Assembly: GCF_004352915.1 (NCBI RefSeq)
Contig: NZ_SJSY01000075.1
Span: 186,001-250,000 of the forward strand
DNA length: 64,000 nt
Direction: 5' to 3'
DNA from: Flavobacterium zhairuonense
Lineage (GTDB): Bacteria; Bacteroidota; Bacteroidia; Flavobacteriales; Flavobacteriaceae
Shown: one piece after another, positions 49,953-58,607 of the stretch
Position numbering within the stretch: the first letter of the stretch is position 1
Layout of the letters: the number at the start of each line of letters is the position of its first letter
Notes under the pieces: model-generated
The model's database searches: none
Seen by the model: the letters and a program-made list of their open reading frames with translations, nothing else
Told to the model about the DNA's origin: nothing
Translations under genes and position numbers: made by a program

Positions 49953-50561
49953 ATGAGTATGACCCCAAACCTACAAATTGAACTTAGACGTTTTATTTCT
50001 TCTAATGTTGTTTCTAAGCTAAACAAGTTTTATTTTGAAAACGATGCACTTTTAATCAAGGGAATTGATGTTTCAATAGGCACAATTTTAATGGGCCTTT
50101 ATAACAAAGCCGAAGAATCAGGCTTTTATAAGGAAGTCATCTCGTTGATTGAAGACGATTCAACCTTTTATCAGGAAGTCGATTTTGCTTCAGGCCGAAT
50201 TTTATCAGTCGATGATTGTTACCGTATCGAAGGAAACCCAATTTTAAAAGAAATCTTCACCAATAAAAAAGGAAGAATTTCTGAAATGATTTCAAACGAA
50301 GTCGGAATCAAAAGTGAAACTGCCCGCGAAATACTTAATTTTTCAGCACTTCTTGTAGTCTCTTATCTTAAAAATAATATCCAATTATTAGATAGCTTAA
50401 AGCTTTTATTGGAAGAACAAAAAAGAGAAATCCTTAACAGCATTCAACCCGGAATCAAAATCATTTTAGGATTTTCAAATTACGAAACAGTTGAAGACAA
50501 GAACCAGAACATTGGAAGATCAATCTTCACACTTTTTGGACATAACTTTTTCAGTTTCTAA
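49953..50561 (+). CDS. DUF937-like protein (tentative)
   Basis: The 202-residue soluble protein is helical with KGIDVSIGTILMGLYNKAEESG and GRISEMISNEVGIKSETAREILNFSALLVVSYLKNN. The second segment, a helix-turn with an IKxETAxxILN pattern, resembles DUF937 proteins, whose function is unknown. The 276-bp gap upstream is AT-rich and has a 7-bp inverted repeat (CGATAAA/TTTATCG, 49892-49914) that could be an operator. The family match is by pattern only. Confidence 0.6.
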   Translation: MSMTPNLQIELRRFISSNVVSKLNKFYFENDALLIKGIDVSIGTILMGLYNKAEESGFYKEVISLIEDDSTFYQEVDFASGRILSVDDCYRIEGNPILKEIFTNKKGRISEMISNEVGIKSETAREILNFSALLVVSYLKNNIQLLDSLKLLLEEQKREILNSIQPGIKIILGFSNYETVEDKNQNIGRSIFTLFGHNFFSF

Positions 50562-50623
50562 ATAAAAAAATCCCGTCTTACAAAAGCAAAACAGGATTTG
50601 ATATTTAATCTAATTTGAAAAAC

Positions 50624-51532
50624 TTAAGAGTTTTTCAAATTGATAATTTCTTGGTCTGTCAGAAAACGCCAGTTTCCTCTAGGCAGATTCTTTTTGGTTA
50701 AACCAGCAAAAGAAACGCGGTCAATTCGCAAAACATTGTAGTCAAAACTTTCAAAAATAGAACGAACAACCTTAACGTTTGATGTGCGTAATTTAAGGCC
50801 AACTTCGCTTTTTGCTTCTTTTTCGATATAACTGATTTCCTCAACAGAAACACGGTGTTCTTCAAGAACTAAACCTTTGCTGATTTTTTCCAAATCTTCA
50901 AACTTCAAGTTTTTGTCTAAAGAAACCTGATAAATTTTTGATGATTTTTGATTCGGCAAAGAAAATTTTCGAATCATATCAGTATCATTCGTAAACAAAA
51001 GCAATCCTGTTGTATTCTTGTCCATTCGTCCTATAGGAGCAATTTTCGAATTTGTAGAACCACGAACAAGTTCCAATACATTGCGATATTCCTGACCTTC
51101 ATCAAGCGCAGTAGTAAAGTTTTTCGGTTTGTTCAGCAAAATATATTCTTTCTTTTCTGGAGTCAAAACAACGCCATCAAAGTTTACAACATCATTGATT
51201 TTTACTAAATATCCCATTTCAGTAACTGGAACGCCATTCACTTTTACGTTTCCAGACTGAATATAAATATCGGCATCACGACGTGAACACACTCCAGAAT
51301 TTGAAATGTATTTGTTCAAACGAATTTCATCTGAAGCTTTTTGTCTCTTAGCTGGTGTGTTTTGTTTTCTGAATTTTTCAGCAGCAGCTTCCTGAGCAGC
51401 TTTAACTTCAGGTTTCACTTTTTTCGGCCCTTGAGCGCGTTTTGCCATAGGAGGTTTTGGCTTGCTAGAGTTTGGTCTTGAGCTATTTGGTCTCGATCCG
51501 CCTCTTCTATTATTGCCTTCCTTGTTGTTCAT
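50624..51532 (-). CDS. rluB: rRNA pseudouridine synthase, RsuA/RluB family
   Basis: The 302-residue protein has a low-complexity basic N-terminus (about 1-60, rich in Arg, Ser, Pro, Lys) common in Bacteroidota members. An S4 RNA-binding domain (IRLNKYISNSGVCSRRDADIYI) follows, then the catalytic domain with APIGRMDKNTTGLLLFTND, where the Asp is the nucleophile. These enzymes isomerise specific uridines in 16S or 23S rRNA. RluB (23S U2605) is the likeliest type, but RluE/RluF/RsuA specificity cannot be excluded. Confidence 0.88.
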   Translation of the reverse strand: MNNKEGNNRRGGSRPNSSRPNSSKPKPPMAKRAQGPKKVKPEVKAAQEAAAEKFRKQNTPAKRQKASDEIRLNKYISNSGVCSRRDADIYIQSGNVKVNGVPVTEMGYLVKINDVVNFDGVVLTPEKKEYILLNKPKNFTTALDEGQEYRNVLELVRGSTNSKIAPIGRMDKNTTGLLLFTNDTDMIRKFSLPNQKSSKIYQVSLDKNLKFEDLEKISKGLVLEEHRVSVEEISYIEKEAKSEVGLKLRTSNVKVVRSIFESFDYNVLRIDRVSFAGLTKKNLPRGNWRFLTDQEIINLKNS

Positions 51533-51994
51533 AAAGTCATTAATTTGTGCAAAGATAGTTTTTTCCTGCCAATAAATCTTAAGTTCAATGTTCTTAGATT
51601 AATAGCCTTTTATTTTAAAATGTTCAGAAGCAATACATTTGGTATTTTTTTAAACATGGTTTCCCGCTTTCCGTTCCCAATTTTTTATTTTTTTAAAGAA
51701 AAAAAATAAAAAGATTTCCACTTCAAACGAAGTTCACTGAACTCCTATGTAAATAAATGTTAAGTGAGGTAATCGGGGCTAAAATCAAGCAATTGGCTTC
51801 TTTTAAACATGGAGAGCGCATATTGTTTCACAAAGACTCGCAAAGTTTACACAAAGATGCGCTAAGAAAAAATTTGCTAAATCTGCCAAATCTGCGTGAG
51901 ACAAATAAATAGGATTGCTATATAAAGTTAGTACAATGCCTGAAAAACTTTATAAATCTTAGAGAAAGTCTTCGTGAATCTCTCCGGAACGAAA
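51533..51994. other. Gene-free gap with decayed dispersed repeats
   Basis: This 462-bp gap has no supported gene. Around 51658-51785 lies a hairpin-like segment (TTTTTTATTTTTTTAAAG with its A-rich mirror, then GATTTCCACTTCAA) starting near TTTCCCGCTTTCCG and ending ATCGGGGCTAAAA. It reads like a broken intergenic repeat. Around 51830-51905 are fragments of the CGCAAAG and AAATCTGCGTGA repeat families found whole elsewhere in the window. Confidence 0.5.
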
Positions 51995-52951
51995 CTAGTA
52001 ATTAGAAATCAATTCGCGACCGTGCCATAAAACACTCGGATTAATCAAAACAATGCAGAAAACGCCAGAAACAATCAAGAACTTCAAAACATTGTGAAGC
52101 ATTAAAAATTGCTCTTTTGAATTCGATTTCCAAAGAAAAATCAGGAAAAAAAGTAATATTCCAAAACAAACATAAAAGTAAATGTCCATATAGCCAACAT
52201 CATAAATGTTGACTAAAATATAAACCGGAATAATGGTTAAAAAAGTCAAAACGGTAATAATTTGCTTTGAAACCTTTTCGCTATAAAGTATCGGAATCGT
52301 TCTGTAATCATTTGCCAAATCGCCTTTCAGATTTTCTAAATCTTTTATCATTTCGCGAATCAAAAGCAATAAAAACAAGAAAACCGCATGCGCCGAAATT
52401 ACCATAAAATGACTCATATGATCCTCAATTTCTTCAAATGAAATCTTATTGTAGAAATAAAGCAAAATGGCAAAAAACGGAATTACAGCCATAAAAGCCG
52501 CCATTAAATTACCAATGATAGGATATTTTTTAATTTTATGAGAGTAAAACCAAATTAGGAAAATATAAGCAGAAAAGAATAAAAATGCACGCCAAGAAAC
52601 AATTGAAGCCATTAAAACCGCTAAAAAATTCAAGCTGAAATAAACCGATAATTTAGTTTTCTGACTTACCAAACGATCCAGCATCGATTTGTTCGGCCTA
52701 TTGATTAAATCTTTTTGGCTGTCATAAAAATTGTTGATGATATAACCTGAAGCGATCGTAATTGCTGAGGCAAAAACAATCAGAAACAAATAAAAATCCA
52801 AGATAATGTCAAGCGCTCTTTTCTCTGGAGCCAAAATAAATATTGCAGAGAGATATTGTGCAATAACAATAATCGGGATATTATAACCGCGTACTACAGA
52901 AAACAAACTGACAATTTTCATTACTACAAGTTTGTGCTGTCTGCTTAACAT
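51995..52951 (-). CDS. UbiA family prenyltransferase
   Basis: The 318-residue protein has about eight hydrophobic segments. The first prenyl-diphosphate motif is NNFYDSQKDLINRPNKS (NxxxDxxxD) and the second REMIKDLENLKGDLANDYRTIPI (DxxxxxxD). It attaches an isoprenoid tail to an acceptor in the inner membrane. Neighbouring mevalonate genes would supply the isoprenoid precursor. In Flavobacteria close relatives are annotated as geranylgeranylglycerol-phosphate geranylgeranyltransferases, but the acceptor is not shown by sequence. Confidence 0.88.
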   Translation of the reverse strand: MLSRQHKLVVMKIVSLFSVVRGYNIPIIVIAQYLSAIFILAPEKRALDIILDFYLFLIVFASAITIASGYIINNFYDSQKDLINRPNKSMLDRLVSQKTKLSVYFSLNFLAVLMASIVSWRAFLFFSAYIFLIWFYSHKIKKYPIIGNLMAAFMAVIPFFAILLYFYNKISFEEIEDHMSHFMVISAHAVFLFLLLLIREMIKDLENLKGDLANDYRTIPILYSEKVSKQIITVLTFLTIIPVYILVNIYDVGYMDIYFYVCFGILLFFLIFLWKSNSKEQFLMLHNVLKFLIVSGVFCIVLINPSVLWHGRELISNY

Positions 52952-53013
52952 AAATTATAAAGTGTGATGGATTAGATTTAGGGAAGTTAGAATATATTTT
53001 TTTATTCTATATT

Positions 53014-53610
53014 TTAAAGCTTGTTTTTTAACAATTCTTTAGAACCGTAACCTAATTTTCGAATACAGGCCAAAGCTTGTTTTTGGGTAATATCAATATC
53101 CTGAATGTCTTTTTTTTCTACAAAAACAACTGATCCGCTCCAAGGATTTGGTGCATCTGGAATAAAGACTGTAAATTTATCTTCACTGATTTGCTCAATC
53201 AAAAAAGCAAATTGCAATCCGGCATCTGTAGGTACCAAAATTACTTTTAAGTCATCTTTAGATTCAATTCCCAGAATGTTTTCATTCATGTTTTTCATGA
53301 ACGAATAACCAGGAACAAAACTCAAAATGCCGTCTTCTAATTTTTCTACCAGTTTTTTTGCATTGGCGGTTTTTGCTATTAAGCCTGCCACCAAACAAAT
53401 AAGAATTATAAGCAGTATTCCAATAAATTCCTGAAGTGCAAGTCCTAAAACACTAATTCTTGGCAAGTTGTTTACCAGTGGAAGTGTCGTTTTTTGAATA
53501 ATGCCGTATCCTTTTTCTAAAACAATTATCAAAACCACTAAAGGCACTAAAAATATAAGTCCTCCTAAAAATGTTGCTTTGATAATCTTTAAAATACTTT
53601 TCATAGGCAA
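53014..53610 (-). CDS. DUF502 family membrane protein
   Basis: The 198-residue protein has two transmembrane segments (about 10-30 and 60-80) and the DUF502 pattern: ATFLGGLIFLVPLVVLIIV, LVEKLEDGILSFVPGYSFMKNMNENI, and VILVPTDAGLQFAFLIEQI followed by VFIPDAPNPWSGSVVFVEKKDI. The function is unknown. It lies between the mevalonate kinase and UbiA genes on the same strand, with gaps of about 60 bp on each side, so it probably belongs to the same transcript. Confidence 0.88.
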   Translation of the reverse strand: MPMKSILKIIKATFLGGLIFLVPLVVLIIVLEKGYGIIQKTTLPLVNNLPRISVLGLALQEFIGILLIILICLVAGLIAKTANAKKLVEKLEDGILSFVPGYSFMKNMNENILGIESKDDLKVILVPTDAGLQFAFLIEQISEDKFTVFIPDAPNPWSGSVVFVEKKDIQDIDITQKQALACIRKLGYGSKELLKNKL

Positions 53611-53676
53611 TAATTTTTAGGATTAAATGTTAGAAAATGGTATTCAATAAATTACAATATTTTAAGAGGTTAAAAC

Positions 53677-54615
53677 TTAAAACTGGTAAACGACTTCTAA
53701 TTTGTAGTCTTTCAAAGATGCTTTTGCGCGTTCTAAATCTTCGGTAAAACCAAGAATATAACCGCCACCGCCAGAGCCGCAAAGTTTTAAGTAATAATCG
53801 TTTGTGTCAATTCCGTGTTGCCAAATTCCGTGAAATTGTTCAGGAATCATTGGTTTGAAATTATTCAACACCACTTTAGAAAGTTTTTTAGTATTGCCAA
53901 TCAAAGACTTCATGTCGCCATGCAGGAAGTTATCGATACAGATGTCAGTATATTTTACGAATTGATTTTTAAGCATTGCGCGGAAACCTTTGTCTTTTAG
54001 GCTTTCCATAAAAATACTGATCATAGGAGCAGTTTCGCCAACAATTCCAGAATCTAATAAAAACACAGCACCTTTTCCGTCAACAGTTTGAGTCGGAATG
54101 CCAGTTGTCTGAATATTGTCTTTAGAATTAATTAAAATCGGAATGCTCAAATAGCTGTTCAGCGGATCTAAACCAGAACTTTTTCCGTGGAAAAAGCTCT
54201 CCATTTGAGAGAATATATTTTTTAACTGAAGTAGTTTTTCTCGTGTTAGATTCTCTAAAACCGTGATTTTGTTAGCTGCATATTTATCATAAATAGCCGC
54301 TACAAGTGCACCGCTGCTTCCAACGCCGTATCCTTGAGGTATACTAGAATCGAAATACATTCCGGTTTCGACATCGTTTTTAAGATTTTCTAAATCAAAA
54401 GTAACCAATTCTGGCTGCTGTGTCTGTAGCACTTCAAGATAGGAAGCAAAACTTCTTAAACTTTTATTTGACGCAATAGCTTCATCTGAAGGCTCTTCAG
54501 ATTTTTTTAAAGCGCCGTTGTAAAAGTTATAAGGAATAGCCAGCCCTTTTGAATCGCGGATAATTCCGTACTCTCCAAAAAGTAATATTTTTGAATAAAA
54601 TAATGGTCCTTTCAT
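53677..54615 (-). CDS. GHMP kinase, probable mevalonate kinase
   Basis: The 312-residue protein has the GHMP opening SKILLFGEYGII, the ATP-binding loop SIPQGYGVGSSGALVAAIYDK (P-x3-G-x-GSS), and the C-terminal CGSGGGGYILGF. Mevalonate kinase phosphorylates mevalonate to mevalonate 5-phosphate. The same-strand mevalonate diphosphate decarboxylase gene supports this step, though phosphomevalonate kinase cannot be excluded by motif alone. The start is 3 bp after the toxin gene's stop, so the toxin-antitoxin pair is embedded between the two pathway genes. Confidence 0.88.
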   Translation of the reverse strand: MKGPLFYSKILLFGEYGIIRDSKGLAIPYNFYNGALKKSEEPSDEAIASNKSLRSFASYLEVLQTQQPELVTFDLENLKNDVETGMYFDSSIPQGYGVGSSGALVAAIYDKYAANKITVLENLTREKLLQLKNIFSQMESFFHGKSSGLDPLNSYLSIPILINSKDNIQTTGIPTQTVDGKGAVFLLDSGIVGETAPMISIFMESLKDKGFRAMLKNQFVKYTDICIDNFLHGDMKSLIGNTKKLSKVVLNNFKPMIPEQFHGIWQHGIDTNDYYLKLCGSGGGGYILGFTEDLERAKASLKDYKLEVVYQF

Positions 54616-54618
54616 GAT

Positions 54619-54924
54619 TTATTTTATGTCTTTCTTAATTTTATTTGGGTTTTGTCTGGTATCGAAAACATTATGAATTCTGATTTCATTTGCGCTAAAA
54701 CTATATAATAGGCTTGATTGTTTTGTTACAACACATTTTCGATATTTTTTGTTTATAGATGATTTTGGGAAAATCTCTGGATTCATTACCATTATTGAAA
54801 TTGCTTTTTCAAATTTGATAATAAAGATCTTTTTTGATTTTTCTGACCATCTTGCTTCAATGAACTTTAAAACTGAATCTAAATTTTTCTCTGCTGTTTT
54901 TGAAAAACTTACTTTAATATCCAC
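54619..54924 (-). CDS. RelE/ParE-family toxin
   Basis: The 101-residue protein fits the ParE fold: VSFSKTAEKNLDSVLKFIEARW, then FPKSSINKKYRKCVVTKQSSLLYSF and a closing EIRIHNVFDTRQNPNKIKK. ParE toxins inhibit gyrase and RelE toxins cleave mRNA on the ribosome; the Asp-Thr-Arg-Gln-Asn-Pro end favours ParE-like. It starts with GTG overlapping the antitoxin stop by one base (TAGTG). It lies inside the mevalonate gene block, 3 bp before the mevalonate kinase start. Confidence 0.88.
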   Translation of the reverse strand: MDIKVSFSKTAEKNLDSVLKFIEARWSEKSKKIFIIKFEKAISIMVMNPEIFPKSSINKKYRKCVVTKQSSLLYSFSANEIRIHNVFDTRQNPNKIKKDIK

Positions 54925-55142
54925 TATCTGTATTTTTTCATCACCTCCTCATAACTTGTAAATTCTCCTCTTTCGAATTCTAATTCACTTTGAGCTATGT
55001 CCTCTTTTTGCTGATCTGTCAAATCATCCCACCAATCTTTTTTATTTTTTCTCAACAATTTTGCAACTGCCTTAATGATTGACGGATCATCTGTTTCTTT
55101 CAACATTTCCATTGCTTCGCGTTTTTCTAATTGAATGTCCAT
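54924..55142 (-). CDS. Antitoxin of the ParE-type pair
   Basis: The protein has 72 residues from ATG (MDIQLEKREAMEML); the frame could open two codons earlier at a TTG. It is acidic and helical, with IIKAVAKLLRKNKKDWWDDLTDQQKEDIAQSELEFERGEFTSYEEVMKKYR, typical of small Bacteroidota antitoxins paired with RelE/ParE toxins. No clear DNA-binding ribbon is visible. It is translationally coupled to the toxin by the TAGTG overlap and begins about 30 bp after the decarboxylase stop. Confidence 0.85.
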   Translation of the reverse strand: MDIQLEKREAMEMLKETDDPSIIKAVAKLLRKNKKDWWDDLTDQQKEDIAQSELEFERGEFTSYEEVMKKYR

Positions 55143-55172
55143 AATCAAAATTTTAATTAAAGATACGGAAAA

Positions 55173-56255
55173 TTATAATGCAATAGCGCCGCTTCCAATT
55201 TTGTCGCAAATGTATTGACTATTCTGACAAAATACAACTAATTCGTCCTGAATAAATTGTAATACTTTTTCGCTAACGTTTTCGGGATAAAGCACATGAA
55301 CATTTGCTCCGGCATCAAGTGTAAAACATACAGGAATTTGAGTTTCAGCTCTAAATTTCCAAATCGCATTAATGATTTGCAGCGTATTTGGCTTCATCAA
55401 AATAAAATAAGGCATTGATGTCATCATCATAGCATGTAAAGTCAATGCTTCACTTTCTACAACTTTGATGAATTCTTCTAAATCTCCACTCTCAAAAATG
55501 GAAATTAATTTATCCAGATTTTCATGCGCTTGCGCAAAACGTCTTTCTGCATAAGGATGATTGTGCATTAAATCGTGTCCAACAGTGCTTGAAACTTGTT
55601 TCTCGCCTTTATCAACTAATAAAATGGTGTCTTGATAATTTTTGAAATTTTCATGAATCGTGTACGGAAATTCAACACCAAATAAATCGGTACTTCCTTT
55701 AATATTGGCTTGATTTCCCCAAACTACGACTTCGCCTTTTACACTTCTACAAGCGCTTCCTGAACCTAAACGAGCCAAAAATGAAGCTTTTTGGTAAAAA
55801 TAATCCTCAGTCATTTCTGGATTTAGCAGTTTCTCCAAACTCATAAAATTCATTGCCAAAGCCGCCATTCCAGAAGCCGAAGAAGCAATTCCTGAACTAT
55901 GCGGGAATGTATTTTGGGTATCAATCGTAAAATGATAGTCTTTTAAAAATGGCAAATAAACTTCAACTCGTTCCAAAAACTTCTGAATCTTTGGTTTGAA
56001 ATCTTCTTTTGGTTTTCCTTCAAAAAGTAAATCAAAAGAAAAAGAATTTTGGCTTGCTCTTTTTTCAAATCCTAATTTCGTAATCGTTTTGCAATTATTC
56101 AAAGTAAAACTAACCGAAGGATTTGCCGGAATCTGATTGTCTTTTTTCCCCCAATATTTCACTAATGCAATATTGCTGGGAGCACTCCATTCAAAATTTC
56201 CATTTTCGACCGTTGAAGTATATGTATTTGGAATAAAATCAGCTGCTGTAAACAT
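55173..56255 (-). CDS. mvaD: Diphosphomevalonate decarboxylase
   Basis: The 360-residue protein has the family signatures APSNIALVKYWGKKD near the N-terminus, FPHSSGIASSASGMAALAM (GHMP ATP loop) and ARLGSGSACRSVKGEVVVWG, ending with CFTLDAGANVHVLYPE, where the catalytic Asp is expected. It makes isopentenyl diphosphate from mevalonate 5-diphosphate using ATP. This is the first gene of the mevalonate/UbiA block on the minus strand. The gene is divergent from the TspO gene, with a dispersed inverted repeat between them. Confidence 0.93.
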   Translation of the reverse strand: MFTAADFIPNTYTSTVENGNFEWSAPSNIALVKYWGKKDNQIPANPSVSFTLNNCKTITKLGFEKRASQNSFSFDLLFEGKPKEDFKPKIQKFLERVEVYLPFLKDYHFTIDTQNTFPHSSGIASSASGMAALAMNFMSLEKLLNPEMTEDYFYQKASFLARLGSGSACRSVKGEVVVWGNQANIKGSTDLFGVEFPYTIHENFKNYQDTILLVDKGEKQVSSTVGHDLMHNHPYAERRFAQAHENLDKLISIFESGDLEEFIKVVESEALTLHAMMMTSMPYFILMKPNTLQIINAIWKFRAETQIPVCFTLDAGANVHVLYPENVSEKVLQFIQDELVVFCQNSQYICDKIGSGAIAL

Positions 56256-56287
56256 GAATTATAAATTTTGGCAAAGATAGGTTTTTC

Positions 56288-56353
56288 ACCATATAAGTTA
56301 TATAAGAAATTATAAGAGTATTTGCTAAAATGAACTTATATTACTTATATGGT
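56288..56353. repeat. Inverted repeat ACCATATAAGT...ACTTATATGGT
   Basis: Two 19-bp arms match at 18 of 19 positions around a 28-bp spacer, in the divergent promoter region of mvaD and tspO. A single arm (CTTACATTACTTATATGGT) occurs at 4320-4338. Confidence 0.75.
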
Positions 56354-56371
56354 TTCCAAATTTCTTTTAAC

Positions 56372-56379
56372 TATTTTTG
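56372..56379 (+). promoter_or_regulatory. Putative -7 promoter element of the TspO gene
   Basis: TATTTTTG matches TAnnTTTG, 18 bp before the chosen ATG. It includes the TTG that would be an alternative start codon. Confidence 0.5.
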
Positions 56380-56397
56380 AATACAAAATTTGATGAA

Positions 56398-56874
56398 ATG
56401 AATAAGATTGTAAAAATCGTTATAGCTTTAATTGTTTGTCTTTCTGTTGGATATTCTGCAGGAGTGGTTACAAAACCGAGTATTGAGACTTGGTATGTAA
56501 CACTGGAAAAACCAATTTTTAATCCGCCAAACTGGATTTTCATGCCAGTTTGGACAATACTTTACATTTTAATGGCGGTTGCGGCAGCATTAGTTTGGGA
56601 TAGAATAAAAGAAAATGCGGAAGAAGTAAAGAAAGCATTGCTTTTTTTCATTATTCAATTGATTTTAAATTCAATTTGGTCTTACATATTCTTCGGACTA
56701 AAAAATCCGATGTTGGCTTTAATTGAAATTATCCTGTTATGGTTGATGATTTATGAAACGTATTTGAAGTTCATTAAAATCAATAAAACTGCTGGTTATT
56801 TATTGATTCCGTATTTGGCTTGGGTTGCTTTTGCGACAGTTTTAAATGCTAGTATTTGGTGGTTGAATAAGTAA
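56398..56874 (+). CDS. tspO: TspO/MBR family protein
   Basis: The protein has 158 residues from the ATG giving MNKIVKIVIALIVCL. An upstream in-frame TTG overlaps the promoter box and is rejected. Five transmembrane helices and TspO signatures are present: WYVTLEKPIFNPPNWIFMPVWTILYILMAVAAALVW, LNSIWSYIFFGLKNPMLALIEI and PYLAWVAFATVLNASIWWLN. TspO binds porphyrins and related ligands in the membrane and is linked to stress and tetrapyrrole handling. Confidence 0.93.
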   Translation: MNKIVKIVIALIVCLSVGYSAGVVTKPSIETWYVTLEKPIFNPPNWIFMPVWTILYILMAVAAALVWDRIKENAEEVKKALLFFIIQLILNSIWSYIFFGLKNPMLALIEIILLWLMIYETYLKFIKINKTAGYLLIPYLAWVAFATVLNASIWWLNK

Positions 56875-56925
56875 AGTTTTGTTTCAGGTTTTCTTTGTTT
56901 CATGTTTAATCAATGCGTTTACTTT

Positions 56926-57906
56926 ATGAATAGATTTAAGTTTTTTCTAGTTGTTTTGGTTTTAACTTCGTTTAAAAGTTTTGCTTGTTTGAATGGCGAA
57001 ACCAAGATTCTTAAAAATGGAGCTTATGCTTATATTGATTACAGAGGACTGGTTCCTCATGGGCATAATTTTTTTACTCGCGATTATCCTAGAATTATAA
57101 AAGAACTTGACAGTGCATATAATAAAACAAGAGATATAGATTATTTATCTGATAAAGGATATCTTTTAATCGTTCAAAAAAAATATGTTGAAGCTTTAAA
57201 TTTGTATTTGAACATTGAAAAAACAAATCCTAATAGATATTCAACAGCTTCTAATCTTGGAACGCTTTATGAATTGATGGGTGACAATAAAAAGGCGTAT
57301 ACTTGGATTAAAAAATCTATTGAAATCAATCCTAAATCTCATAATGGTTCTGAATGGCTTCATTTAAAAATATTAGAAGCAAAAATTAAAAATTTAAAAG
57401 ATGTATCTGGTGAGTTTTTAATTAATACAAGTTTTGGAAATATAGCTGTGCCTCAAACGAAGTTATCAAACGAAGAAGTTGACAAATTAGCAAAAGAGGT
57501 CTATTTTCAAGTAAATGAGAGAATGTCATTTATTGAACCAAAAGATAAAATCATTTCAATTTTACTTTTCGAGCTAGGAAATCTGGTGGCGCTTAAAGGA
57601 GAATACAAAAACGCTGTTCTAGTTTTTAAACTTGCGAGAGTATATGGCTATGAAGACGATCTTCTCATTTCGAGAATGATCAACACTGCTGTAAGTGACT
57701 ATGCATATGATCTTCAGAAAAGCAGGAGTTATAACAGGCAAATTAAAGCCCTAAGAGAAAATAACAAATCAATTGATTTAAATTATGTTTCTCAAATAGA
57801 GATAAGTTTAATAATCATATCAATAATTGCTGTTATATTATTAATTGTTTTTATTGTCTTTTTTAGAAAATGGAAAAGATTAAAAAAAACTACTTCAGTT
57901 TCTTAA
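56926..57906 (+). CDS. TPR protein with C-terminal membrane anchor
   Basis: The protein has 326 residues from the ATG giving MNRFKFFLVVLVLTSFKSFA, a signal peptide; an ATG eight codons earlier is possible but spoils the signal. TPR-like repeats lie at about 60-140 (YLSDKGYLLIVQKKYVEALNLYLNIEK, ASNLGTLYELMGDNKKAYTWIKKSIEINPKS). A C-terminal transmembrane helix (IEISLIIISIIAVILLIVFIV) is followed by a short basic tail. It is probably anchored in the inner membrane with the TPRs outside. The function is unknown. Its 3' end overlaps the convergent paralogue gene by 17 bp. Confidence 0.8.
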   Translation: MNRFKFFLVVLVLTSFKSFACLNGETKILKNGAYAYIDYRGLVPHGHNFFTRDYPRIIKELDSAYNKTRDIDYLSDKGYLLIVQKKYVEALNLYLNIEKTNPNRYSTASNLGTLYELMGDNKKAYTWIKKSIEINPKSHNGSEWLHLKILEAKIKNLKDVSGEFLINTSFGNIAVPQTKLSNEEVDKLAKEVYFQVNERMSFIEPKDKIISILLFELGNLVALKGEYKNAVLVFKLARVYGYEDDLLISRMINTAVSDYAYDLQKSRSYNRQIKALRENNKSIDLNYVSQIEISLIIISIIAVILLIVFIVFFRKWKRLKKTTSVS

Positions 57907-58597
57907 ACTCTTCATTTTTAGAATAAAGAAAATCCATAATAGCCAAAACATTTGGGTTCTCCAGAAGTGTTTTTGATTTCAGATCTGAGTCGCAAAAATC
58001 AATAAAAAGTTCTTTTTCTTCGGGTTTTAGTTTTAGATCTTTGAGGAAAAAATCAGGTGGGCAATAAGCCGTTATCAGTTTCTTAAAACGATCATCATCA
58101 AGTTCAGTTTTTTTCTTCGGCTTACCTTTTAAAGGGAATGAAACTCGAAGAGCTTCTCTGATTGTATTATCACTAACTCCTGTATTCCATGATAAATCTT
58201 TGGCATTTTTACTAATTAATACATCTGCAACAGCATCAGCATCAACCTTAACTTTATCAAATTCGACCTTAGTTATGACAACTTCCTTCAATTCTTCAGG
58301 TTTCAGAACTTTATTTACAATCAGATTATTTTGATTGATGTTTTCTTGAGAAATTTTCAACCTTGAGAAAAAAGAATCTTTATAGAAAAAAATAAGACTG
58401 TCTTGCACTTTTACCAAAATTGAAAATTCTCCCAACTCATTTGTTCTTGTGCTGGTGTGAGCTGTTTTATTAATGACTTCTACTTTATGAAGTGGTGTAT
58501 GCTGCGAAAGAACTTTTCCTTTTAATAATTTTTCCGTTTGAGAAATGCTGAGTTGATAGGTGAAAAAAGAAATTGTGGTAAGTAATTTTACTTTCAT
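57890..58597 (-). CDS. Carboxypeptidase-regulatory-like secreted protein, tandem paralogue 3
   Basis: The 235-residue protein has a signal peptide (MKVKLLTTISFFTYQLSIS). An N-terminal CarboxypepD_reg-like domain follows (LLKGKVLSQHTPLHKVEVINKT, TNELGEFSILVKVQDSLIFF), then the TonB-receptor-style link ELKEVVITKV, and a C-terminal helical module (CPPDFFLKDLKLKPEEKELFIDFCDSDLKS...MDFLYSKNEEFKKL). It is one of three tandem paralogues with 10-bp gaps. The function is unknown; it is probably periplasmic or outer-membrane associated. Confidence 0.82.
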   Translation of the reverse strand: MKVKLLTTISFFTYQLSISQTEKLLKGKVLSQHTPLHKVEVINKTAHTSTRTNELGEFSILVKVQDSLIFFYKDSFFSRLKISQENINQNNLIVNKVLKPEELKEVVITKVEFDKVKVDADAVADVLISKNAKDLSWNTGVSDNTIREALRVSFPLKGKPKKKTELDDDRFKKLITAYCPPDFFLKDLKLKPEEKELFIDFCDSDLKSKTLLENPNVLAIMDFLYSKNEEFKKLK

Positions 58598-58607
58598 TTA
58601 ATGGCTT

